From NCBI GenBank assembly GCA_018350325.1, contig JAEVLN010000004.1:2728001-2792000 (forward strand): DNA of 64,000 nucleotides, in the 5' to 3' direction. This document shows positions 31,786-42,216 of this stretch, one piece after another (within the stretch, counting starts at the first letter, position 1; every line of letters begins with the position of its first letter). A program made the position numbers and the translations under genes. This DNA is from Globodera rostochiensis (Eukaryota > Nematoda > Chromadorea > Rhabditida > Heteroderidae). The notes under the pieces were generated by a model, which was not told the origin of the DNA, searched no databases, and saw only the letters and a program-made list of their open reading frames with translations.

Positions 31786-34059
31786 ATGGATGAAGTCGAC
31801 ACAAATGTTGCTTCTGGCGGTGACACTGGTTTTTGGAAAAGAAGTCTCCATTTCTTACAAGAAAGTGGTTGGTGTATTTCACACTTTATAAGTTTGAGAT
31901 TTTACGTTAACTTTTCTCTAAATTTAGCCCCCAAACCAAGGCAGGTTTCGTGTCTTGACCACATAAAATGGAAGCCCAATTATTATGGATGTGAATATCA
32001 TGGACCTGTCTCTCGTGTTGAAACTGAAAAGGTTTTTTTGTTTAAATATATTCCGAGAATTTTTTCTTTTAAAAAATCTCCTAACTTTAGTTACTTCTGG
32101 AATTTGGAGAAGGTGCATTTTTGGTTAGTTTTTACCTTCCTTATTCTATGGCCAATACGAATCTTCTAATTGCTAGGTCCGTGAATCGCAGCGTTCTTTC
32201 AATGCTTTTACGTTATCAATGAATTTCGATAACAATGTGTTGAATTACAAACTCTTTTACGACGATTTATGTTGCAAGCATTATGTCGGCGAAAAAAGGT
32301 TTTCTTAATGTTTAAAACATACAAAGTATAAATTAAATGACAAATTTTACTTTTCGAGCTCATTTCTCTTCTATTGTTTTTCTTGTTTCTACTATATTTC
32401 ATTTGTTCAGGTTTGACTCAATTTTTGAGTTGGTTCAAGATGGTCTAATCTGTATGTACGTCGAAAAGCACGCCAGTGAATACATTGCCAAAATGGCCGA
32501 GTCGGCGGAGTACGAATTGAGTGCTGCGTTCAATCAAATCCTTTTTATAACCGCCAGATTCAGGTCCATATTCAATTTACGGTTCATTTATCGCTGGAAG
32601 AAGTTCTATGTCCCAAACGCATCCTCGGTGCCACAATTGGCAAATTTTCACCTTCAGAATACCAACTTACTGCGATTTTTGCAGGTGTCTGTTCGATTTA
32701 TATTTTTCAGAGTTTTTTGCTTTTTTAGGAATTTCCTCTGGGGATTGGTCCAGCAGGGTGTGCGCTGTTTGGACTGCGGTTTTTCTGCACACAAACGGTG
32801 CAGTATCCTTACACGTCACGATTGTTTGCCGGGTGCGAAATATGGTTGGTTTTCTACCATTATCTTCCTTTATCGATGATTTGATTTTCTTAGTCAAGCG
32901 AATGTTTGGCGTTGACTTGGCATCTTTTAGTGAGTTTATTGATACATTATTTACAAGTTCAGTCAAAACAGACATTTCTCGTCGAGAGTTCTCGTTTTAA
33001 TTTATTTCCCCAATTTCAGGCCTGGCCCACAGAGTCGATGTGCCGCCCGTTGTTGTCCAATGTGTGAGCGAAGTGGAGAGGAGAGGGCTAGCCGTTGAGG
33101 GAATTTACAGGTAAATTGCGCAATTTTGGTTGAATAAAAAATACGGGCAAACTTTAGAGTTTCTGGTTCCCATGATAGAATGGACAGACTTCGACAACAG
33201 TTCGATTTGAATCAGCGACAATTGGACCCAGATTTAAAGGATGAGGTATTCCTCTAAAACACTTTCATGATTCTCGCAACTTTCCGATTATTCTGTGGGT
33301 ATCATTCTCTGATCACCAATTTTCAGGATATTCATGATGTTGCGGGTCTGCTCAAATTATATCTCAGACTGCTTCCCCTTCAACTAGGTTTTCTAATTGT
33401 ATCTAATAAAAGCATCGCCTCCCTTTCTTTTCTTGGGTAAGTGCCCTTCACAACGTACAAGTCGCTGTTGGACAATTTCCTGAGCATCAGTGACAACGGC
33501 GAACGGATCCGGATGAGCAGGTTTGATTTTTTATAATTAAAGCATTCATTGAATGGTGCAGATCCATTCTGACGACCGGACTGAGCCCGTTCCATCTCCC
33601 AACGTTGGGTCTCATCCTTAAACATCTGAGAAAAGTGTCGACGCATTGTTCGGAGAACAAAATGACTGCAGGTCCCCCCCCCCCAGTTTAATCGCTGCCG
33701 AATGACACGAATCATTTTCCGAACAGAAAACCTTTCGATGATATTCAGTCCGACAATATTTTGCACTGGAAAGGGCTTTCCGGCAGTACCAAATCAGCAG
33801 GTATTTTTTGGATAGGATAACAATTTTTCAATATCGCCGTTCTTTTTATAAAATGAGAAATATAAAATCGGGAAAAAACAATTTACCTGTTCAATTACGT
33901 TAATTGTGTAATCCAAACTTTCATTAAGTACAACATATGGATTTTAATAAAGTTAAATTCCCCTTTTTTTAACAGCACCTCTTACTCCATTTCTTGATTG
34001 TCAACAAAAGCATTGTCAGCAGTCGCTACACCGGCTCGTCGTCGTCGTCGCCGTTCTGA
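31786..34059 (+). CDS. chin-1: Chimaerin-type Rac GTPase-activating protein (SH2-C1-RhoGAP)
   Basis: A diacylglycerol-responsive RacGAP. Domains in order: an SH2 with PNYYGCEYHGPVSRVETEK, LLLEFGEGAFLV, VRESQRSFNAF and NYKLFYDDLCCKHYVGEKR, then FDSIFELVQDGLICMYVEKH. Next is a complete C1 zinc finger spanning the intron near 32.69-32.73 kb, where HX12CX2CX13CX2CX4HX2CX7C is satisfied exactly (PTYCDFC / FLWGLVQQGVRCLDC). The RhoGAP has the arginine-finger block AVEGIYRVSG, DVAGLLKLYLRLLPL, LPTLGLILKHLRKVST and AENLSMIFSP. It ends HFLIVNKSIVSS plus a Ser run. The start is the ATG at 31786, in the first exon that encodes the N-terminal acidic segment typical of chimaerins. There are about 12-13 exons with small introns. 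Domain order is diagnostic, so the family call is firm. Confidence 0.94.
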
Positions 34060-34425
34060 GATTATTTGATTCTTTTTTTTCATTGCCGACCTCTGAACTT
34101 TGTCTTTTCGTGCCACATAATATTATTATTATACTTATTCTTTAACAATTTATTATCATTCATTCCTTAACCCGCGACTGAAAATGTCTTTCAGATTCAA
34201 ATGGAAACCGTTTCTCCTGGAAGGTTAAAGTATTGTTCAGAAAATCGGTTTCCCATCCCATTTCCTGTACTGTACTCGTTATTATTGTATTTGTTTAGAT
34301 TTTCTTAACCATTCATTATTTTAAATGTAAGCAATAAAAATAAAATTGTTAGAAAAATGACAATGTTCGCCCGTTCATTCCTATTGATAGTCTTTTTTGA
34401 CCTTTTGGCATTTTATAATTTAGCA
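34060..34425. other. Chimaerin 3' flank and PPM1G 5' flank
   Basis: AT-rich, with several AATAAA-like sites, for example near 34330-34345 (chimaerin polyadenylation is likely). A strong 3'-splice-site-like sequence, TTTTATAATTTAG, ends only two bases before the PPM1G ATG. This fits either spliced-leader addition or a 5' UTR intron. Confidence 0.5.
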
Positions 34426-37400
34426 ATGGGCGCTTATCTGTCAAAGCCGGAGAAAGGGAAAAGTCACGAAGAAGGGGAAAATGACTCTGTTCGGTGAGAA
34501 AGTCAAATAAATGCACAATTGAAAAGAAATTCAGATTCGCGTCGACATCCATGCAAGGTGTGCAGTTCTTCGGGTTTAGGAAAAAAACATTTTTAAAATC
34601 AATTAGGGTGTAGGAAGACGAGAACAAAAGTCTAAATGGGAAACATTTTCATTTATGAGAATTTTGTGGAGAATAAATTAATTTATCACTTTTAAGGATG
34701 GAGAACTCATCAAGAGGTGGGAAATGCTATGCTAGTGACAAATTCAATATTTTATTAATTAGGATGCACACAATTGCATTGTCGATTTCGCAGACGAATG
34801 TTCCTTCTTCGCTGGTTGGGTTCTGCTCCTTTCTTTCAATAGATAAATTTCACGTTCAGTCTATGACGGTCATGGCGGCTCTGAAGTCAGCACGTACCTG
34901 AAGAAGTACTTTCGTTGCTAATATTTTTAATTCCAGCTCTAATCCTTCAAATTGCTTCGATTTCAGAAATTTCCCCGACTTCTTGAAAGAACACCGAATG
35001 TTGGAGCAGCAACAGAATACAGATGCTCTCATTTCAACACTTCAAAAATTGTTTGTGAAATTTGACGACATTTTACGGCGCGATGAAACCGTGGGTTTTC
35101 ACAAAACAATTAGCTGGCATGCATCATCATTTTATATAGGTCAAAATAATGACGGATCTGAAGGCGGCCAATTCGACGACAACCGAACATTGTCAGGACA
35201 AAGAATGCGATCGGGAGGAAAAGGAGAGAATGGTAATTGTTTGGTTGGTCTGCCAGACAAAAACACTTTTTAATCATTTCAGGAGCGCGAAAATCTCATC
35301 GGTGAGTTGTGGTAGTTTACCTCTCCCTTTTTTTAATTTAACTAAACAAAAAAGGTTAAAATTTGTACTACCGGTAATTTTTTTTTAGTTTTGCGTGTAT
35401 AATTTATTTTTGAATTTAGATGAAGTCCATGCGTTGTCACAAGAGTCCAATGTCAACATTGAGCACATCATCAAACAATACGCGAAGTGCCATAACATTT
35501 TGCTTGAACGCGTCACAGGAGCGGCTGCTGATCAGCCGCAGGTTTCGGTGGATGGCTTTTCGTGCTTTGAAAATCATTTTGCAATTCTTCGATCAGAATC
35601 ATTCTGAGAACGAGTTGGACAGCAAACGCGAACGAAAGAAGCGTCCAATCGTTTTTATTTCACCGCAACTGCGAAAGAGGAGCAAAATTCAGGCTGCGGC
35701 GGAAGATGAAAACGTCGAGCGACAAATTGGTGAAATAACAATTTGAACTGACCCTTTTTACGTAGAGAATAAAACTATGCCCATTTTATACAATAGGTGA
35801 GTGTACACTGAGCATTAACAACGAAAACTGCAAAACAATCGAACAAAAGGGCTCCGAAAATGAAGGTCACAAGGAACACAGTCCGACGAAGAAGTAATAA
35901 AATCAAAATAAATAAATAAAACAAAAAGAGAAATCAATTTACAGCAAAGCAGATGGAGAAGCCACCAACAATTTGAACGGAAGTTCTGCAATAGACAAAT
36001 GCAAAGAAGAACAGATTGAACCGTAAGTTAATTAATACAAATTGGTGCTTCTCGAAACCGTTCGCCGTTGGTCGAAGAAACATTTAAAACAAATATGGTA
36101 TACAATTGAAAAGTTAAAAGAAACCTGCTGATTTATAGGGTTTCCCGTGAGTGATTGATTGATGAGATTTTTTTAAAATCAAGATCCTCTGGTGAACAGA
36201 AGAAGCGTGACCGTTTGGAGCGACAGAATTCGCCGAACGAAGAAAATGGACACGACACAGGAGGAAAAAAAACAAATGCGTTAGTCTTTATTAAAATTTT
36301 AAGAAAATAAATAAATTTCTTTAGGGACGGCGTAATTAAACTTCCACACTCCTCCGCATTGGACGACAAAGGTTGGCCATATTTTAAACCCGAAAAGTGG
36401 TTCGATTTTTGGTAATTTGAATCGGCAAAAATATTGTTAAGCTGCGGTCGGTGAGGACGACGAAGAGGAGGATGACCCAGACTACAAAGAAGAAAGCGGC
36501 GCAGTGGAGGGGGAAGAGACGACTTCTTCGGAGGGGGAAGAGGAGTCGGAGGAAGCGGAATCGGAGGAGGCGGAGGACGAAGATGACGGGGAAGAAGAGG
36601 AGCTTGAAATGCTGTTCAACTCGTCGGAAGGCAACAAAGCGTAGGCTATTTTTTATATTTTACTTAATTCTCATTTTATTGCGTTTAATTTGTTTATGCA
36701 TTCGGTGGAATAATCAATTTCGCGTTATTTAAATAATTGGTTGCTTTCAGCGGTTTTGATTCCGGCTCCACTGCTTGTGTCGCATTGCTCTTTAAAGTAA
36801 GTTTTGCATTGTCAAACTCTGTGCCATTCCATTTTAATGTTCTAATTGTAATTAGGGTCAATTTGTTGTGGCAAACATTGGAGACAGCCGGTGGGTACAA
36901 ATTTTACTCTGAATAAGCAGAGCAAAAATGCTCACAAATTTTGCCAGTTGTGTGCTCTGTCGTGCGGGAAAAGCGGTTGATTTGTCGGCCGATCACAAGC
37001 CGGAAGATTTGAAAGAAAAAGAGCGAATCGAAGCAGCAGGTGCGATTTTTTAAGTGATTTTAACAACACACTGGACTGACTATTTAGGCGGGTCTGTGAG
37101 CGATGATGGCCGAGTTAATGGAGGTTGTCGTCATATGGCTGAAACATAAATATTAGTCCGCATTTTCAAAGGTCTCAATCTGACGCGCGCATTCGGCGAT
37201 CACTTCTACAAACAAACGGAAAGACTGCCGTTGAAAGACCAAATGATCACGGCGCTGCCCGACGTGACCATCACAGAGAGAAACGGGGAGACGGACGATT
37301 TCATCATCGTGGCCTGTGACGGCATTTGGAATCTAATGACAAGCCAGGCATTGGATTTGGCTTTTATTCAATAATATGGCGGATCCACATATTTAAAATA

Positions 37401-37801
37401 ATACTTTTGTTTTTTCGCGAATTTTCATGGGATTGCCGCATTTTACGAAATGAACGATCGTCTTAGGTTTCTTGCAATTTAGGAGGCTTGTGACTTTGTC
37501 TTGGAGCGGATTGGCACCAAAAGTTTGAAGGACATTGGCGCTGATGTGAGCCAGCCTCCTCCTATCAATTGCCATTTATTTTTTTTAAATATTAATAAAT
37601 TTGCTTTTAGATGTGCGACTTTTGCTGCGCAAAGGACACGACGGGTAATTGCTGCTGTAATTTTTGGTCAAAAATTTGTTTATTTTTCTTTAGGTGACGG
37701 CTCTGGGTGTAAGTAAAACGTTTTTATGCTTAAAGAATACATTGATGAATTCTTATTTAGGTGACAACGAAACGGTGCGTGTCATTATTGAAGAACCTTG
37801 A
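34426..37801 (+). CDS. PPM1G: PP2C-family Ser/Thr phosphatase, PPM1G type with acidic insert
   Basis: A Mg2+/Mn2+-dependent nuclear phosphatase related to PPM1G (splicing and histone substrates in other animals). It starts MGAYLSKPEKG, the family N-terminus. Exons 34426-34493, 34535-34557, 34697-34716 (20 nt) and 34763-34814 join in phase to give SMQGWRTHQEDAHNC, and the next exon gives VYDGHGGSEVSTYLKKYF. These carry metal-binding acidic residues. A long low-complexity insert (about 35.6-36.65 kb) contains an E/D-dominated block (36.45-36.64 kb), as in PPM1G. The second catalytic half follows: DSGSTACVALF, VANIGDSRCVL, DHKPEDLKEKERIEAAGG, GRVNGGLNLTRAFGDH, QMITALPDVT, FIIVACDGIWNLM and the final GDGSGCDNETVRVIIEEP. 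All expected catalytic Asp residues are visible. The phosphatase appears intact. Confidence 0.93.
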
Positions 37802-38482
37802 CTTAACCGGGTTTAGAAATTTAAAAGAGAAAGAAAAAAGGAACATATCCGGAACTGAATGACAAATTATAATTTTTACCCAAAAAAAATCCGGATTTGC
37901 TTTCTCTCTTTAATTTTGCAAAACTTTCTGAAGTGTCCGGTTATGTCCCTCCTGAATTTAAATTTCATTATTTACAGATCATTATCATTGATCTCAAAAA
38001 GGAAGCTCGATCGGTCTCATGCGAAAATTTCGCACGCCCGGAAGCATCATGCTAGGTTTCTTCAGAGTGATGATTGGTGGGGAAGGAAGGCTTTTGGTTT
38101 TTGCACAACACATACTCCAATTCAGCTTACGTATTTGGACTTTGTTGATTGTTTTTGTGTTTCGAACATTATATTTATTTTACCTTTAATACGAATTACT
38201 GTTTAATTATTTTTTTGTTTGTTTTTTCGCTTATTTCTGACAGCTTATGTCATCAAAATATACAAAATTATCACAACTTTACTTTGTGCATAAGCAACAC
38301 GCAAAAGAAATCTGTACACTTACAAATTGGCCTAGAGTTAATACAGTTTGCTGTTAAGTTCGTAGTTTTCAGATCCATGACTGGGGTGGGCATAGGAATG
38401 GGAGTATATGCGAATGTGTGAGATTGTTCAATTTTAACATCAAATTCTGTCTGTTTGCTGCTCGTGGCATCAGTGACCTATC
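37802..38482. other. Convergent 3' flanks of PPM1G and cyclin J-like gene
   Basis: AT-rich DNA with no supported gene. The two flanking genes converge here. T-rich and A-rich stretches would suit 3' UTRs. Confidence 0.5.
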
Positions 38483-40132
38483 CTATGTGCATGCATCAAT
38501 GACGCGACCGTCCAACGAGTTCTGCTGCTGTTTACGCTGTCGATCATGCAGTTCAAGCTGATCAAGCAGTAGCGACAGGGTGTCCTCGTCCTCCACCGAT
38601 CGTTTTTTGTCCACGCCACTTTCATTGCCCTCGAGTTCTCTCCCATCCTCCTCGTTGTCGCTAATGGAGAGATCGTTCTTGGGGGACGACGGCGAGCAGT
38701 ATGCAGCTTCGGGAAGAGCAGCGTATTTGCGCAGCGGCGACGTGCCAATAGACGGCGAGCGGAGAATGGGGACGGCACGTTTGCCTCGAGAAATCCAAAA
38801 ACTGCGGATCAACACGGCGATGTCTTGTCGGCATAACAGCAAATCCATCCCTTGCACCTGCAGAGAAAGAAACGTTGTCGAAAAAGGACAATCCATTCAT
38901 TATGGGAAAAAGAATAAAGCGTTTTTTTTTCTATTTTTATTTTGTATAAAGGAGCTAAACCTGGAAGATGTTGCCCAGGTTCTGAGTGATGAATGGAGCC
39001 ATTGCACACAGCGGCGTGAGCTCCAGCATCAGCGACAGAAGGGACAGTGCCAAAACAGAAGCGGGGTACGAGCAGACGAGTTCTCCCGACGAAATAACAA
39101 TCTGACGAGGGGAAATGACAATTGGAGTTTAATGCTAAATTTTTTTTGATTTTCTTTTCTTTCTTGATTTTGAAAACCTGCCCAAATCCTAGCATAATGT
39201 AATTAGAAATTTTCGGGTTAAAAAACATCAACCGGTTCATTTCCGATGGGAAACCTCAAAGTTCTGACGCAACACTTTGCTTCCTGCGAGATGTTGCGCA
39301 CCGATTACGGCGAGCATTGCATGAAGAAAACGGTCAAAAGTTGGCAGCAACAAATCCCATTCCAAATGCGTCAAAAGTGTGCGCTCCTAAAGGTATAATT
39401 TTCAATAATTTGCGCGTGCCTTTGGGGGTCGGGGAGGGAGTCCTCTCCCGGCATGGGGACTTGGCAAGCAGTCCATTGGTTACCGGTGAGAGGAAAGAGC
39501 ATAAAAACATTTTATGTCTTGATAAAAGACTTTCAAGCTGTGCGTACCATTCGATTCAACTCCTTTCGTGTGTAGTAGGAAGTGATACGAATGTTTGCAG
39601 CCAACTCATCGGAATTTATTGGCGGGGGAGAGGGAATTGCCAAACGCATCGCCGTTTGACGATGTTTTTCGAATGCTGAAAATTATTTGGAGGTATTTTA
39701 AGTGATTTTTTAAATTTTTGGTAGGCAAAGAAAGCGGGAACTTTTTGAAAAGTGTCGATTTTAATCCACCAAGCGGAACAAACGTTGTAATTTATGTTCA
39801 GAAGTCCTCTACCTCTTGCTGCATTATTATTTGGTATCCGACCAATTTACTGACCTTCAGCTCGCGCATCGACCTCCTCGTGGAATTTGATGCCGAGACA
39901 AAGCGATGCGACGGCAATGCAATTGAGATACCTGCGGGGGAAGACCAAATGATGCAATTTTAGAGCTCTTCTAAATAATGCTTTAAACGCACTTTCCCTG
40001 CACTTTCAGTCTGTCCAAAACTCTGTCCAAAATTGCGATTGAAAGGCCCAAAGTGTTCAGTCCGAGGGCCCAGCGACGACCAATTGAAAGCATCCACCGA
40101 ATTTGCCGATTTCGTTCGGAAAAGTTTGAGCA
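38483..40132 (-). CDS. CCNJ: Cyclin J-like cyclin (5' end unresolved)
   Basis: A cyclin with two cyclin folds, by inference the regulatory partner of a CDK. Exons from 5': one ending at 40132 begins CSNFSERNRQIRWMLS and contains LNTLGLSIAILDRVLDRLK. The next is a cyclin-box exon (39.86-39.94 kb) with YLNCIAVASLCLGIKFHEEV. Then INSDELAANIRITSYYTRKE (39.55-39.67 kb), and an exon at about 39.26-39.39 kb with LLTHLEWDLLLPTFDRFLHA, the cyclin LxxxxWDLxxPT signature. The second fold is at 38.96-39.10 kb with YPASVLALSLLSLMLELTPL. The last exon ends near KQQQNSLDGRVIDACT. The C-terminal exon is Ser/Glu-rich. The J-type assignment rests on the INSDELAANI...YYTRKELNRME arrangement and overall order, and is less sure than 'cyclin'. 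The first coding exon lies above 40.13 kb and I could not place it in phase. Confidence 0.8.
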
Positions 40133-42216
40133 CTTAAGTTTTTTTGTAGTTTTATTTATTAATTTTTGTTTCTAAAAAACTAACACTTTTGGGCTGCGTC
40201 GAGCGTGAAATGCGTTCCTTACAAAGCAAAGAGTTCAAGAGGACTCGTGACAATTGGTAGCAGAGGGGCGACCCGACGGCAAAATTTTTGCACTGAATTC
40301 CTGCATTGTTCATAATATCTGAATGAATGAATGTGTAAAAGCTAAAATGGTTGGCCTGTCTGAAGAACATATTAGTCCAAATTGGCAATAATCAGTCAGC
40401 GATTTGTCTATGACATTCCAGCAAGGCTTGGCTTTGGTGGAACCTTTCCAGCGCCTAAAAATCCGTTAATTGACACTTTTGTTGTCACGCGTTTAACTCC
40501 GATTTTCCCATCAATATTTGTCCCGTTAGGGTTTAATTGTATGTATATCAAAGAAGCTGCCGCATGATCCTTTGTTAATTATGTAAAAATCAATTAATTA
40601 TTGGCTGCGCGTTTTATGCAATTCGCTTTCCATTCACGTGACAGAGCCGTCGGCGATGAAAGTGTGCTGAACAAAAGGCCAACGGAGAGACTGCTGACTC
40701 TCGTCCCATAAACGCCCCCCCCCGGCCCTTTCCCCGTTCCTTCCATTTGCCCTCGGCGTCGTTTTGCATAAGAAACTCAAAGACCGCCACCTTATCTATG
40801 CAGAGGAAACCCGCAAATTGAATGGAGTGGCGCTTAATTAATTGTTTGGCCAAAAAGTTCGGGGCGGACGCGGCGTCCTGCAACGCCGACTCAGAGCAGA
40901 CAGTTCAGCGCCTTAGATCAAATGAAACTTCGCGATGAAAGTGATTAGCCTTCACCGATAGGGGAGGGCCACGCAAAAATAAATGTGTCAATTGGCTTCA
41001 TCTACTTGCATTGCGTGTGTGCAATTATTTACACCATTTTTGTAATTTTATTTGCTTGTTTTGAATATAAACTAAATATTTTCTAGAAAATTTTTGAAGC
41101 AAAATAATTAAATTTATTATTAAACGCCAAAATCTGCCAGCTTATGAAGCCAAACATTCCAAACAAAATGGTTGGTGTAAAAGCATAACCAACAAACAAA
41201 TCGATTTGATTGGACGTCTCTTTTGATCAATCACTTCTCAAAACATTAATTCTTTTGCACCAAACTGCACAAACATCAGTAAACTCTTTGGCCATGAAAA
41301 AGAACATTCATTTTTTCGAAATTGCACTTTTTGTTAGTGCCATTGTCACGTTCGATAATGGCATTCATTTGGGAATGTTCCCAAGTCTTTGATCTAACGG
41401 TGAAACGTAAAATGGCAGTGCATTTCCCACGTCAAATACAACAAAAGTAAAGTAAAGTTAAGGTGCGCGCAGCGTTTGTCCCCTCCGGTGCTTTCTCAGA
41501 ATGTTTTCTCCCCTTCGGCGCTCATCCAATTTGTCCAATCTCTCAAGTCACTGAAGTCGAGGCGAGGAGAGAGAGAATGACCTAAAATGATGGGAGGGGG
41601 GGAAGGAATTTCATTTCGATTTTTTGTCCATCTTTTGCCATTTGTATCAATTTCCTCTCATTTTTAAATACCCATTTAATGATGTGTACATATTATTGCC
41701 TGGTTTTTGCCTTTCCCAAGAACAAATAATTAGGGAAGGGGAAAGGTTGCCAACGAAAATAAAATTGATTTTTCTGCCACTCCAAAAAATAATTGCCACT
41801 CATTAAGGGCCGATCTTTCTCTCACACTTTGCTGTGCTTTCCCCCCCCCCCTCATTCACTCACTTTCAATTGTTTCCATTTTTGCGTCTTTATTTGAATT
41901 AGAAAATTAATTCACTCCCCCCCCCCCCACTAAAACGCGCTACGTTTGCATAGCGAGGCGTCGTTGGAACTTCCTTTTGCCTGCTGTTAATCGTGTGATG
42001 AAGCATTGGTTTTCGCCTCGCTAATCGGCCAAATGGTTTATGCCATCCAAAATTGGCCAAATCCATTCATCCCAACCATACAAACCAATTGGCCAACCCT
42101 CCCCCCCCCTCCAGTCCAACTAAATCAAACAATGATTTATTATTTGATTGTTAATATTTTGGTGCCTCCCCATTTTACGTTAAATTACAAAATTGGGTGT
42201 TTTGTGCCTGCCTCAA
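40133..42216. other. Intergenic; may hold first exon of the cyclin gene
   Basis: It contains unresolved 5' sequence of the minus-strand cyclin gene. A candidate open stretch at 40.16-40.34 kb reads IMNNAGIQCKNFAVGSPLCY but does not join in phase. The rest is AT-rich with C/T homopolymers (41841-41850, 41918-41929, 42101-42108) just upstream of the nuclear receptor gene. No other gene is supported. Confidence 0.45.

Noticed and set aside
36451..36732. Plus-frame ORF rich in Lys/Arg
   Set aside because: This is the shadow frame of the Glu/Asp-rich PPM1G acidic insert. The correct frame joins in phase with conserved phosphatase exons.
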